The notes beneath the pieces were generated by a model. That model worked only from the letters and a program-made list of their open reading frames with translations, did no database searches and was not told the origin of the DNA. The position numbers and the translations under genes are program-made. Positions 23,242 through 36,308 of a DNA stretch of 64,000 nucleotides are shown here, one piece after another (the stretch's first letter is position 1; the number at the start of each line of letters is the position of its first letter). Source of the stretch: Gorsachius magnificus (lineage: Eukaryota; Chordata; Aves; Pelecaniformes; Ardeidae); contig CM067084.1 in assembly GCA_034008185.1 (NCBI GenBank), positions 42,979,099 to 43,043,098 of the forward strand, given 5' to 3'.

Positions 23242-26200
23242 CTATTTTGGAGATAAGTCTGTTTGTTACTTCACCCCCAGCTATTCTTGGAGGGGGGGAA
23301 ACAAAAGCATAAATTTGTCACCCTTGGCCAAAAAATTCCTATTCAGGAAGGCATTTTGTGGGGAATGAACTCATCTCCCTGCCACTATGCATTTGAATCT
23401 CAAGTGCATACCAGGTGCTTTCCTGACTTGAGACCTCTGTCAACACATAAATACAGAGGAAAACAGGCAAGATTATAAAGTGACTTTTAAATAATATCTT
23501 AAAGTGGAAGCGTGGGAAGATGGGGGGAAGCTGCCTAGGGAAGATCATTGTATGATAGATACTCCATGTGGTACATGTATGTATTTGTTGTTATCCATCT
23601 TGGGCAGTCCTTGCAAAGAGAGATTATTTGCATCAGATTACTTTCCCCTGGCTTGCTTTAAACTGTTTTATTCATTTTGTCTCTATTCAAATGGCATAGA
23701 CCCAATTAAAATGTGGATGCTTTCATTTGCAGAGAGCACACTTTGTTCATCTACTTTTCTCTGAGCCATTTCATGTTTTCTTTTTAACTTCTCATTTTTT
23801 TAGTTGTCTTTTGAACACATGCTCACCTGCTTCAGTGGTTCCAAAGCCACTAATAAAAACACCCCTAAATATATAACAGATGCAGAAGTGAATATAAGTG
23901 GAAACAGTTGAATAAGGGAAGCAGACCCAGAGCTGTCATCAAGCTCTTCACAGTCACTAGATTTTTTTTCACCTGCTCATGCAGTGCTTGGTCAAGACCT
24001 GTTGGCAGTGACTATGTATTTCATCTCTCACCGGCTTCTTTCCCCCCACCTCACAGGCTTTTTCTGAGAGTTTGTGACTATATTAGATTCATCTTTAAAT
24101 CCTGCTAAATTTGCTAAACAATGTAAAGTGGTTGCCATTAAAAAGACAAATTTATGTGCTGCTAATATTTTAAGTAGGGCCTCCTTCTAAAGTTTGTCCT
24201 TGGAGACTCTGGAATCCTTCCAGCTTGTGAGAATATGGTGTGGAAGGGTGCATGTCCGCTCAGCGAGGATTGCACTGAAGGGCTAGGAGTTTGTTGGTTT
24301 GTATTCCTATGTAAACCAAACGCCTTTTGGGAAGAAAGGTGGAAATGCCATTTGGAAACGTATTTTATGCAGTGTTTTGAATCTGGGGCGTGGTAGTCTG
24401 AGATGTACAAAACCTATTGAAAATACCATGGTCCTATGTGTAAACTTGAGAGCAAAATAAATGGTATTTATCTTTCTTCAAAAACATTTTTGAAAGCATT
24501 TGATGCTTGCTGTTCTCTGACACATTCTACACTCAAGGGTTGTGTTTACAGAGGTTTTCTAGATGTATGAATAAACTTGTGGGCAAGATAACTTTAAATA
24601 GGGTGTGGAGAAGTTTTGATTTGGCTACAAAAATAAGGCCTCCAGAAATCATAATGTCATATGCTTCCCTTTCCTTCCAGGAGCCTTCTCAGATGCTGTT
24701 AAATGCACCAGGCTTTGTTGCCTTATATACTTCGTGGATACAAAAAGAAAGTAGATGCTATTAAAACAAGATTACAATCTAACAGGTGATCTGAGGTAAT
24801 AAAATCAGTCACATTCTTCATTGTGATCTTTAGCTCCATTTGTTGGTTGTAATAACATAGCTGGACAGTAAACTCATGGTAATAGGAGCATCTTAAAAGA
24901 CTTAAATGAAACCAAATTGACAAATCCCTTTTAAGTTCTGCCTTCATGTCCTACAGTGCTTTCTGGTATGATGCTGGGCAGTGAAATAAGTTATAGACAC
25001 AAGCATGTCTTTAGGAGCTTTTTCAAGGACATGTGATCTGGCTGTCTCTGTCAGCAGCATAGAGAATGCATCCCCAGTTCCCTACCAGAGAGTACAGACA
25101 GAAAAATTACCTTGGTCTTCTTCCCTTTCTCTGTCCCCCTTCCCCTGTCCACATGAAGTGAAATGCAGCACTGCAGCAAATAGTCATAGGGTTTTTTTCC
25201 CAGCCAAATTAAGCAATAGCATTTCTGCAATTGATAAGCGCATGTTCAAAGGCGTTTTGTAGTTTGTGGTGTTGATTGAATTTGGTTTATCTGTGTTCGA
25301 TACAACAGTTTCATTTTCTTTCAGAGCTACAGGGTCCTCTGCTTTCTATTCCATGCGGCCTCTTGAAACCACACACCTTTCTTTGTCATGCGATCTAGTG
25401 GTCACTTGCCTGCACAGAGCCAGAGTAGGACAGTAGTGAAAGTCACTTTGGTGGTGGCTTGTGAAACTGCTGTTCTTGTTATACTGTACACTTCCTTTCC
25501 TGGCTGAATATATGCCTTTATATTTAAAGTTCAAACTAGCTCTGCTATAAAGAGACCCATTTCTGTGTTTGTGCATAGATGCTCTGTATCAGGCATACAG
25601 ACAAATTAAAAGTAGAACCTAATTTTGTTTGCATCCTCATTAAGTCTATATGGTTCCAAAGTTTTAAATATGCGTAGAAATAACCATGCCCTAAAACATA
25701 TGGATCCAAGTGCTGGCCTCAGTTACTTCACTGTAAATCTAGACAGTAACTGTTATCATTTGGATTTATGCTAGTGCAATTAAAATAAAGAAAGGGAGTG
25801 ATTTATTAGTGATGAACGGAGTTTTTATAGCCATGTCAGTCTTGCACAAGTTTATAAGGTTGTTTAAGTACCAATACTCACAAGTTTAACTCATTCTTTT
25901 ATTATGTGTAAAGAAGTCTATGGCAGGTCATTCATTGCACGGTAAGTGAATGGTATCTAAGAGTATACTAATTAAAAGTTACGTTATTTGAGGAAATGGC
26001 TTGTTGGATTTTCTTTAAAGTCTCAGAATTATTTATTAATCTTTTTTGTTTGATAAGTGTATCTCACTATTGCATGTGAATATCATTGGCTCAAGGGAAG
26101 AGCATTAGCAAGAGAGTGAGCATGTTTGTAATTTCTTTCAGGGATACAGATGTGCAGGTGTTTAGTGCGATGCATTTTCTGGCCACCTGCAGGAATTACA

Positions 26201-29012
26201 ACCCACATTCTACAACAAGGATGGAGGGGGCGCAGGCAAAACTTGTTTCCGTACTGATGATCAAGATTCAGAATTAACATTGCTGTTTGGTCTATTCTTG
26301 TCTTTCTATTCCCAGCTCTTGGTGTGTTTTTTTTTTTTTTTTTAAGTTCCTCTGGAAAGGAGATAGATAAATAGATTTGCATATGTGGAAAGATTAAAGA
26401 ATAATACATGAGAAAAATAATCACTTCAGTCTGTGAAAACTTTTATCTTGGATAGTTTAAATATGTATTAAGCATAAAATACCAACATCTCTTTTAAGTA
26501 GTGCCTAAATAAATTAACATTGTAGGATATACTTAATTACTACATTCATGAATGCTTTGAACGTTGTAAACATTCTGTAATGTGCCAAAATGAGACTCCT
26601 GTGAGAAAACTGCCAGTAAAATAATTTGGTTTTAGAAGTCACAGAAAAGATAAGAATGACTGCTCTTTCAAGGCCTGATACTTGCACTACTTAAGTCTGT
26701 GGCAATAATACCTTGTGCAGTAATCATCGACTCTGAATAAACTATACAATTTCTCTTTAAAAGAGCACCAGAGTCATTTCAGATTTGGGAGAATCTGAAG
26801 GCTCAAGCTATATTTATAGACCTGAACACAACAGAATCATAACTTTTAGGAGGAATGTTTTCAAAATAAATCCTTTAAAGAAGGTCCCTGATTTCTGCAT
26901 CCTGAAAAACTGTTCAAAGTCCAAGAGTATAGCACTGAAGGAATTAAGAGTGTGTACCGTTGTGCCACTAATATAAGCAACATGTAGAAAGTAGGAATTT
27001 TCCTGAGGTACACATATTAATAAATGAAAAGTCAAGGTCCTAAAGCAGCCCAGAGATATTTAGCTCTCTTGATGTTTATAGCTTTTCAGAAGAGATCCTG
27101 CTCTTACCTGAAAGTTGTTCTCATCTTGATACGCATATATTAAAACCTCTATGAGTTCCCAAGAATCTGTGAGAAATTATGCAAGTATACTGTGGGGAAA
27201 AGAGGAATAAAATCTCCTAAAGCTGGATGTTTAAATAATACAGAGACATTATGAACTAGTATCAAAACCTTACTGAACAGAACATAGAACTGTGGTCTTT
27301 TCAGACACACAGAGTTGATAGCTCTAAAATATTAAAGTGATTTCTGATGTCCAGCTCCAACGCAATAAAAATAGATCTTCAGATTTTTATGTATGAAAAC
27401 TGGGCTTATAGAATTATAATGGCCATCAGGAGGATGCTGCACATTTGCAGACCTGCCATTTTCGGTGCTGGTATGCTACCCATATGTTTCAGTTTGCAGT
27501 TGTGAGGCCACTAAGGCTGCATAAGAAATGCATCATCCGGCCTCGAGTGGCCCACCGCGGTGCTGAGGACACCTGTGGCTCTGGTCTGGCGGGATGGCTT
27601 TGCAAGTGGCTGTCACTGTTTGCTCCTTGTGGCACAGCAACTTAATTCTGTTCTGTTCTGAATTAAAGGAGAGCATTAAAGGTGTCATGAAGTAGTTTCA
27701 AACGTAGGGAAAAGAAAGACCTGTTGTAAGATATGGCATTATTCTTGGCTCATATGTCTTTGGAAGAAGGGCAATGTAGTAACCTAGATAGAACTGCTCA
27801 TTTTTTAAATTATTTTTTTAAGAGTATAGTTTTTCCATGGCAAACCCACCTTATTATTATCTTTGCATAAATTAATGCTGAATAATAATTAAAAAAAATA
27901 TCATGGGGGTGTAGAGAAGCATTCTTTCAATTGGAAGTGGTTTTGTCAAAATCTTGAAGGGTGCTGTTTGTTTTTACTGCCAGCTTGTTTTATTATTATT
28001 TTCCTTCTGAAAAAAGGCAAGAAACAAGAAGATTTTTGAAGGACACTTAGTCCTCAGCTTGCATTCATTACGTAAAATCAGCATTCCAGTTTATATTCTG
28101 ATAAAAATATTGGAAAATAAAAGTAGGAACATGAAACTTCTCACCTACTTTTCAATATAAAACACATTTTTGCAGGCAACTACAGAAAAGTGCAATTCCT
28201 GAAAAAAATATTTGTTATTCTCTAAAGCAAAGCAAGCTATTTGATAGACTTGAGAGAATCTTACAGAGAACAGTAGAGCCCTTAGAGATGTCCTACAAAT
28301 GATCCAATATTTAGGGCCCTAATGACTTTGTTCTATAAATTCCAGTTCATTCAGTTATCCTGGTAACCATGTTCCTGAGTGAGTAGAAAGTGTTATTGCA
28401 GCAAAAGAGTTAAACTATCATCTCAAACTATTTCTTTGGTTGGTTCTAATTCTCTACAAGCAGACATATAGTCAAATTGAAGCCAGAAAACATAGTTTCT
28501 GCCATTCAATGTATTACCATTAGTTTGATATTCGAATACTAGAAAACTATTAAGACTTGACAGCCAAGTCAGTTTTGGTGAATTTGTCGTGATATATTCT
28601 TCATCACCTTGAGAATGCCGATTTTCTTAGAGCTGTTTGGGGGATGTAGCATGCACCAAGATATATTCATACTCATAGTGGCCTGTGGACGTGTGGTAGA
28701 GAGGGATAAGGGAGAAGAATTAAGGAGATAAGTGTGAAGATAGAGTAGGTCCAGGTTAAAGTGTGGAAGACTTGATGACGTGTTTTTTATGGGCTGTCAG
28801 TTTGATATATTTAACAGAGGCATCAGAGCACATTTGCAAAACTTCAGACTTGATTGCAGCTGTAGCTTTGCTGCAGTTATAGTTCATGCTGCAGAGTTTT
28901 TTAGCCTGTGTTGTGGTATTTTGCTTTTTTAATTTTTATGGGTGTTTCCTTCAACATTATCAATCTCAATATAATGAAATTCAGGTAAATAGAAAATTAG
29001 ACAAGTTCTTAC
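23242..29012. other. unique AT-rich sequence with weak exon-like patches
   Basis: No transposon is recognised. A T run lies at 26326-26343. A GC-richer patch with several CpGs, including CCGCGG, lies at about 27427-27645 without a recognisable product. Minus-strand patches with splice consensus and one open frame lie at 28149-28198 (50 nt), 27274-27323 (50 nt), 27108-27166 (59 nt, strong acceptor and CAG|GTAAGAG donor), 26541-26598 (58 nt) and 23827-23864 (38 nt). Their phases agree in order with one another and with 29013-29290. They are short, so chance is a serious alternative. Confidence 0.4.
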
Positions 29013-29290
29013 CCTTTTGCCGAGTCTACCTGATATAACACTAAGTGTAAATGAATAATGGTTACTTATGAGCCCTGAGTAAAAAATACATATGTTGTGG
29101 TTCTTATAGGCTATATTGGGGAGGAACTGTGTTTTAACCTGTAAAGGATGATGAAGAGCTTCTTCCACAGGTGCTTCCTTCATATTCACTGCAGAGCTGG
29201 TCCCAATCTGGACATGAATTCCACTCAGTGACAGCTCCTCTGAGGGTAAGAAATGTTGTACAGGTGTTACTGGGGGCCTTATTGGAGCTG
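29013..29290 (-). other. candidate coding exon (minus strand), 278 nt, interrupted acceptor
   Basis: This is the longest non-repeat open stretch on the minus strand with a plausible donor: 92 codons uninterrupted, ending GGC AAA AGG|GTAAGAAC. The upstream half is GC-richer than its surroundings and encodes Pro/Glu/Ser/Val-rich text (APIRPPVTPVQHFLPSEELS, later EAPVEEALHHPLQ). The downstream half is more AT-rich and includes an alternative acceptor (TATTTTTTACTCAG) at 29075-29076. It needs one base from the preceding exon and ends in phase 0. The candidate at 36154-36308 leaves exactly one base. The 5' edge (ATGCTCAG|CAG) lies 15 bp from a solo LTR, which has split off the pyrimidine tract. 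I do not recognise the protein. It could be non-coding. Confidence 0.33.
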
Positions 29291-29305
29291 CTGAGCATGT
29301 AAAGG

Positions 29306-29884
29306 TGTCGTGGTTTAACCCGGCTGGCAACTAAGCACCACGCAGCCGCTCGCTCACTCCCCCCCCTCCCTCAGTGGGATGGGGGAGAGAATCAGAGAAA
29401 AGAAAAAATAAGTAAGACCCGTGGGTTGAGATAGAGACAGTTTAATAAGAGAGAAGAATAATAATAATAATAATAATAATAATGGTAAGAAGATATACAG
29501 AATATATAAAACAAGTGATGCACAATGCAATTGCTCACCACCCACTGACCGATGCCCAGCCTGTCCCGAGCCGCGATCACACAGCCCGAGCTGCGACCAC
29601 TCTGCCCACGACCGACCGATCGACTAACCCCCCTGAGCATGACGTTCTATGGTATGGAATAGCTCTTTGGACAGTTTGGGTCCTAGCTGTGCTGTACTCC
29701 CAGCTTGTTATGCACCTGGCCGAGCAGGAGAAGCTCAAAAAGTCCTTGAGCAGTCTGAGCACTGCTTGGCAACAACTGAAAACATCAGCGTGTTATCAAC
29801 ATTCTTCTAGCACTGAATCCAAAGCACAGCACTATGCTAGCTTCTGTGAAGAAAATTAACTCTATCCCAGCCGAAACCAGGACA
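29306..29884 (-). mobile_element. solo LTR, ATT-microsatellite subfamily, TSD AAAGG
   Basis: The element starts TGTCGTGGTTTAACCC on the plus strand and ends CCAGCCGAAACCAGGACA. It is fl anked by a perfect 5-bp duplication AAAGG (29301-29305 and 29885-29889), which proves its limits. The sense strand is minus: there the LTR begins TGTCCTGGTTTCGGC, and a polyadenylation-type ATTAAA (plus-strand TTTAAT at 29441-29446) lies near its 3' end. An (AAT)n run of about nine copies at 29456-29483 sits inside. No internal retroviral sequence remains, so it arose by recombination between two LTRs. A 5-bp duplication fits an ERVL-like or class I-like integrase better than a 6-bp class II type. The final 250 bases (29635-29884) are identical to 55789-56038. 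Confidence 0.93.
29456..29483. repeat. (AAT)n microsatellite in the LTR
   Basis: About nine perfect trinucleotide copies occur within the solo LTR. The related LTR at 55422-56038 has about ten at 55588-55617, preceded by an A-rich variant stretch, so the run length is variable between insertions. Confidence 0.9.
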
Positions 29885-29889
29885 AAAGG

Positions 29890-32800
29890 TTAAAATGTAG
29901 GGGGGAGGATGTGTTTGAAAGGGGGATTTTTACAAAGCTGGTTCTGGAAAAAGAGAACACTCAACAAGTTGGTTACTGAGATGCATTCAGCGTCATACAG
30001 TTTTTCCTCTCTCCATTACTGGTTTTAGCTGAGTTACACTTTAAACTGCAAGTTCAGTGCAGGATCTATCTCATCCTTTTTATGTTATAGAGTAGGAAAA
30101 TGACTTAAAGTTAAACTGATCCTGTCCTATTAAAAAAATTTTTACATATGTCTAGTAGGTAAGAGCAGCATACTAAAAGAAAAGGAAATTTCCTTTTGAA
30201 ATGGTGTTTGATCCAGCAAAGTCCAATTAGTGCAAAATGGCTACATTCCACAAGATGGCAGCGTAGGTGCATTTTTTAACTTTTCTGGGCTAAAATTGTT
30301 CTTCAAAAAGCAAAACAATATTGTGATAACTTAGGCGTTTTGAACTATAGAATAATTACTGAGTAAATGTTTTATTATTGCAGTTAGTCAAATCCTGAGT
30401 GATGCAGAACTCCAGTAACTTCCATTATCATTGTGTTTTAGTATCATTTATTTAAGATATATATATAACTGCTGTTTTGCCCTTTGTTTTGTGGTTAGAA
30501 GCCATAAGCACTCTGAACAATGAGGTGTCTGTTTAGACAATGTGTGGTGAGGGAGCACCAAAGATGATGAGAAACCTTCGCATCCTTTAGCCCGAAGGTA
30601 AAATTAGGGCTAAGGTTTGTCATCAAAACATACAGAGTAGAAGTTTCTATGAGGAAAAAAATACTTTGGTTTGATGTTAAGAAAAAAAAAAATGCCCCCT
30701 ACCTTAAGTATTATTGGCTTCTAATTGTCCTACATTTTTTCAAGATGAGATTGATAGGTTTTTTTGGGGGGTGGGTGCCCCCCATCCTTAGAAGTTAATT
30801 GAAGGTTTTAACTAATGCCTCTGCTCAATTTAACAAGGTGCCTTTCATAAGTGTGAGTATCAGTATGAATTTTGCTGCAGCGTATTTCATTCAGCAGGGC
30901 TGATTGCTCTCTCTGGCCCATCAGGAAGTGGAATCCCATGTGCACTCACAAATCCATATTCTGATTTTTAAAACTCCTTAATCACGGAGGTTAAGTACAA
31001 ATCTCATAAGGAAATACTAGGAAAGCCTGTACTTCATATAGCAGTGTGTCTTGAAGAATACCAAAATCACAAAACTGTATTTTGACAAAATAACCGCTTT
31101 TTGTACGTGTTTTAGAGAGCTCCAGCAGATGTCCATTGAGAACTTTGCATTTTATACAGGAGCAACTGCTGCATCTGCAAAGGAGTGGAAAACATAGCTG
31201 GGAGGCTTTCTGGAGATGGCTGTTAGCACTGCTTTCCAGAAAGACCTGGACAGAATATCTGCTAGATTCTTTAATCTAGGAATTCCCAAAAAGGGCTTTC
31301 ACAATACAGAGCTTAGAGGTATCCAAAGACTTTATTTTTAAGAGCCATGTGCCTTTTTTGATATTATAGGATGTTAATGTATGCTTTGCCAGACTGCTTT
31401 TTTTTTTAGACTGTCTTGTAGGAAGTATTAGGAATAACCCTTTTTTAAAATAAAAAGTTAATCTACCTACAAACTTTTTGTGTAACACTGTGTTCTCCTC
31501 TTACACTGAGTCTGCAGACTTTCAAAAAAGTGTGTAAATAGTGGAGAAGTTATTATTTGCACCTATGAATATAGAAGAGGTTTATCTGTCTGTAATGCAA
31601 CGTGGACTTCAAATGCAACTCTGCAAGGTCATGAAACAAAAAGGCTATGTGAAGCTACTAGAAAAGAAAAGGCATTAAGGAGCCACATTGAGAAAGTAAG
31701 CAAATTCAAATACCAGAGGATTACATAAGACTATTTTTACTCTGTTTAAAGCAAAAAAAGTATTGGCTATATCAACGCAGATAGTGCATTAACTTTATTC
31801 CTCCCCCGCCCCCCCCCCTCCCCCCCCGATTCTTTCTTGGGAGAGGAAATCTAATATATTTCCTTTTGATAGAAATTCTTTGCCATTCTCAAAATTTCAG
31901 GTTTCTTATAGGACATTCCAAACACAAAGGGATTTGTCCTGTGTGTAGTGGGAGGATAGGAGATAGGAGCTGGGGACAAAAGTATGGTAATTTCTGTGTT
32001 TCGTCGGCTTGTTGAAGGTCGGTCTGTGAATAATCTATTTCTGCATGGATATATTTTTCAATTAAATAGTACATTTTTAGGTCAAGAAATAACATTTGCA
32101 TCCTTGTTATTCTTTTAAGTGATTTTTTTTTTCCTGTGTTTTCTTGTGGCCAAATAATGGTAGTTTTATCTGCTTGGTTAGTTTGTGAGATCTGAGTGGT
32201 TTTATTTCTACAAAACTGGTGCAAACTTTCAAAAGGTAGTAAAGGACTGAAAGCGCTTGTATTTAGAATATTTTGAAGTCATTAAATTCATAAATTAATA
32301 CAATAATAAATTTATGTAATACAATGTCTATTTGATACTAATAACAAGTTGATGTATCTTAGAGCAGAAAAGAGAAATTCTTCCAGTCAAAAGGACAATT
32401 TGTGTGAATATAAATGCTGCAAATTAAATATAGTTGTGTTATCCCAGTTCTTTGGAAAATGGTAAGGGAACTTCTACTCATCATAAGCAGTCAGCAACTG
32501 TGTTTCCGTGTCTTACAAAGGAAGAAAATAAGCAATATTATATTTTGAAAATATCACTCTTGGATTGATAAAATAGAATTTTGCAAACTGGATAGTTAAT
32601 GCTACTTTTTGTCTGAATTGGGCTCATTCCTGTGCATTACCGTATACTCAGAATTTCTATGCATATATAGCTATGGTCCTTTCCATGGATACCTGTTTAT
32701 CTGTGTGTGTATACAATTCTTAGAGGCCTGATAATGCATTCAGTCCTCTATGTGTCCATGTTGCAAGTTTTAGAAGCAAGGCAGAATTATGTTCTTAAAT

Positions 32801-35800
32801 AATAGAAACTGTGATTTACAAATATGCCATGCATGTTGTTTGGGTTTTTTACTACATGTAAAACGTGGAATTAACTTGCTTCTGCCTATACTAATGGTAT
32901 CATGTAAGAGAATTAATGAAAGCACTTCAAGGAAGGTGGAGAGGCAAAGAGACTGGAGATTTAAACACTTGTCAAGCAGTATATGTGACTGTAGAGTGTG
33001 TTTTGGAAGTGAAATTATAGATGCTCTTCTATACGTGTCAGGGATCAGTAAATGGCAGGAAAAGTTTCCAAAGTTAAACTGGATTTTCTGATTTTTCCCT
33101 TTCTCCCCAAAAGGAGAAAAAGGCCATTGCCTTACAGCAATGAGCTTTTCTGATGTCTAAGAATTTCTGTGTACCACATCCAGTGATATCTTGCTCTAAT
33201 CAGTATAAATAATCTAATCAGTATAATAAAAGTTGTCCACTGTTACGTACTCCAGCTGGCTTTTGCACACAGTGCTTGAGAGTTTTCAATTACGGTAAAT
33301 GATCTTATTTGTAAGATGTGAGTTGTTAAATTTAATTTTCTTGACTTCGATTAAAATATGGCTCCCCCCCTGCCCCATGTTTCCAAGTACCTGAAAAGGC
33401 AAACATACAGCTGGAAAAGAATAAAGGTCCAACCATGGTCAGTGTGCCTTGCCCAAATAGGGCATGAAGAGCGTACTTTATCTCTAGTGTATTATTTCTG
33501 TTGATTTCAGTTGGTAGAATTATTGTTGAAGTAGAAGTGATAGAAGGTTTCTTGGGGTTTTTTTGAGGAATGGATGGGAATCAGATGATTGCTACAGAAC
33601 GCAATCTGACAGCGTAACAGAAACTCAACTGTGCTTTAAAATCCCATTAATTTGTACAAACAAGCTGTTTTGTTTGAGTGTAGCGGCAATGAAAAGCCAG
33701 AAAGCCAGAAAGAATGTGAAAACTTAAGCTTCCTACAACTTGGCTTGACTGCAGCAATGGAGAAGTGGAAAAAATTGAGGGGAGCTTCAGTAAGAAGGAA
33801 CCATCTATCGTCACCATGTAAAATGCAGTGGTGTTTATCTGTATTGACTACCTTGCCATGTTGTAGCACTGTGCAAAAACTATGCTACAGCTTTGGAGGC
33901 CTAATAAGTTTATCTTTGTCCTTTTGGCCTATTATGTGGTTGGCACAGCCAAATCTGTAGGGGTTTCAGGGAAGTGTTGAGGCTTTTAGTGCTTTACTCA
34001 GGTATGTTACTGGTTAGCAATATGGCTGTCTTGTGTGTTATATGTGTGTTGTATGTGTTGAGATACAATGGAAGGAACATCTTGTCAGTTTATGGAAGAT
34101 AGCCAACAAAGAGTATGTTTGGTTAATCCCAACAACCAGTGATTTGGTGCAAATATGTTTACTGTTTTGGTGCCCAGTAGGATTTGTGTTGTGTTGCCTA
34201 GGTTATGGAATAGTTTCAATATGCTGCTTAAATTTATATCAGCTTCTGAAGCTGATACAATATTCAGGAACTTCCCTAGTTGACTGGCATTTATTGTAGT
34301 GAAAAGTGTTTGGCAATCAGTGAAGTCATGGAAACCTACTGTACAGGTTAACTGCTAATGTTTGCTTAATAGATTTCAGTACCTTGTTGAGGTCTCAGTC
34401 ACTGCCCTGAGGAATTTACAATCAAAGATATGTAGAGATAACAAACCCGCATTAGATTACTTGGCTGAAAATTGTTAGCCAAGCCAAACATGACATACCA
34501 GGCATGACAGATATCCTATACCTTGCATTCCACTATTAGTGAGACAGTGAAAAGAATTTGAGTATTTAGATTACACACAGGAGGAATTAAACTGGAATTA
34601 GGACTGGAGGAATATGGTAGAAAATTAAGTAACTTGCACTGCCCAGTGAAAGCTTTAAAACTGGTGGATTTTTATGTTTAAAAGTTGTATGGAAGTTGGA
34701 GATAGGATTGTTTTATTCTTCAGAGCAAACTGTTTACAAAGAACAGTGTCCCAGAAAGGGTTGAGCTTCAGTGTTGTATACAAAAGTCAGGGTGAGAGAA
34801 ATAAGGTTTGATCCTGGAAGATTTTCAGTTATTCCACAGCATTTTGAAGATGAAAGAACAGATAGAAACTTTGTGTGGGAAATTATTTACCTGATTGCCT
34901 TCAGAATAGATTTTTTTTTTTTTTTTTCTTGAAAGCAATTTGCCTCACTTGGTATATTGGGTCAATGACAGCCCAGTCTCAAAGCTGAGTCACAAAGTGT
35001 GTCAATTACTTGGCAAGTTCAGTGCCAGCCTGCTCTATGCTCAGTTTGCTCTATTTCAAAACACACTACTTCATCAAATCAGTGTCAGTGCTTCATGGGA
35101 GCATTCAAGTGCAAGTCCCGCATAGTCGTGTGCTAGAATAGGCCACTGAATTTTAATCAGACTTAAAGCTGTCCTTTCTTATCTCATCTAACAGTGATAT
35201 TGATGTGTTTTATCACTTACAAGAGAATCACTGTACATAAACTGAATGTCTTGTCAATAAAACCATAGTTCTCTATAGAACACAGTTGTTATAGATCCAT
35301 TGTCAAGGTCACCGCAATTCTTGCTCAGTTTTACTAAACAGATTTATCTTGGCTTTGTGCAGTTAGATGGAAAAGATAAACAAAACATGAGAAATATTTG
35401 AAATTACAGAAACAAATTATGAAGGTTTATAAGGCAGATGGATTGAGTAAGTCTTGATTTGCCTTATTCAACTTCTGTGTGGTCTGGATTCTCACACCTT
35501 TTTTACATCAGTTATGAGTTTTCTTACTTAATTTTTCTGTATGAGCTATACTCACATTTATGTGCTACGTTATTGCAAGTCTTGGCTGAATTTACATTAC
35601 ATTTGCTGTTTTGTTTCATTTGACCCTTTTCATTTTTATTCTACAGCATTGTATATGTTCTCATTTATTCAGATAGCAAAAGCTTCGTCAGAAAATAGGA
35701 GACAAAAATTTGAAGGGGGAAGCTGCGTGCTGTAAGGAGGGAAGCAATATTCTTCCCAGTCCCAAGATCTTGTAAAAAGAATTTTGGATTAAAAAAAACC

Positions 35801-36153
35801 AGAAGACTGGTGTTATTGGGAGCTTTGAAGACGTGAACTTAAAAGGACAAAAGGAAACAACTTTAAAACTGGTAAATAGATGAGAAAGCCATCAGAATAT
35901 TTAGTAAAATAGGCACTGGAGAAAAATGAAGAGAAGGAAGGCTTAGCAAGCCTCTTCTGAAAAAAGCAGCTATGACGTATGGGGTGGGGGAAGGTGAGGA
36001 TAAAGGGCATGTCAGAAAGGCAGATGCATTTATGGATAAGTTACAGGAACCAAGAAGGGTTTAAAAATAATTTAAAAAGCCAGGGTCCTGAGATTTCATG
36101 AGTAGCACTTCTTTAGAGTATGAAAATATTCTCTGCTTTGAACAGGATTTTAC
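29890..36153. other. unique AT-rich sequence with a C-tract
   Basis: No gene or mobile element is recognised. A near-pure C tract lies at 31801-31828 (G-rich on the minus strand), and a T run at 34911-34927. A small direct duplication of CTAATCAGTATAA lies at about 33196-33229. Reading frames reach about 110 codons but show no domain or splice context I trust. Confidence 0.5.
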
Positions 36154-36308
36154 CTTGCTTAATTATTGTGTGGATTACTAAGTCCCAAAATATCTTGAAT
36201 CTTCCTATATTGTAGTTTCTTTTTGACATGCTTTCTAAGGTGAAATTTTCTGTGCAAAAGTTCTGAACAAACAGTTCTCCTCCTGTCTGGATTAGCCTTT
36301 GGCAGGCT
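36154..36308 (-). other. candidate coding exon (minus strand), 155 nt
   Basis: A strong acceptor (TATTCAATGTTCTTTAG) precedes 51 complete open codons, with one leading and one trailing base. The donor is CAAG|GTAAAATCC. The peptide includes CQRLIQTGGELFVQNF and ends WDLVIHTIIKQ, with Trp, Cys and Gly unlike AT-rich noise. The splice phase matches both neighbours among the candidates: 40526-40565 leaves two bases, and 29013-29290 needs one. I do not recognise the protein family. Open length alone is not decisive at 51 codons. Confidence 0.28.

Noticed and set aside
28929..29012. Continuation of the 29013-29290 frame to a stop at 28929
   Set aside because: A good GTAAGA donor at 29008-29012 and AT-rich residue content beyond it suggest that any coding part ends at 29013.
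29482..29859. 125-codon plus-strand frame, and the matching 148-codon minus frame at 55470-55916
   Set aside because: Both lie wholly inside solo LTRs, with no retroviral protein domain; they are open by composition.
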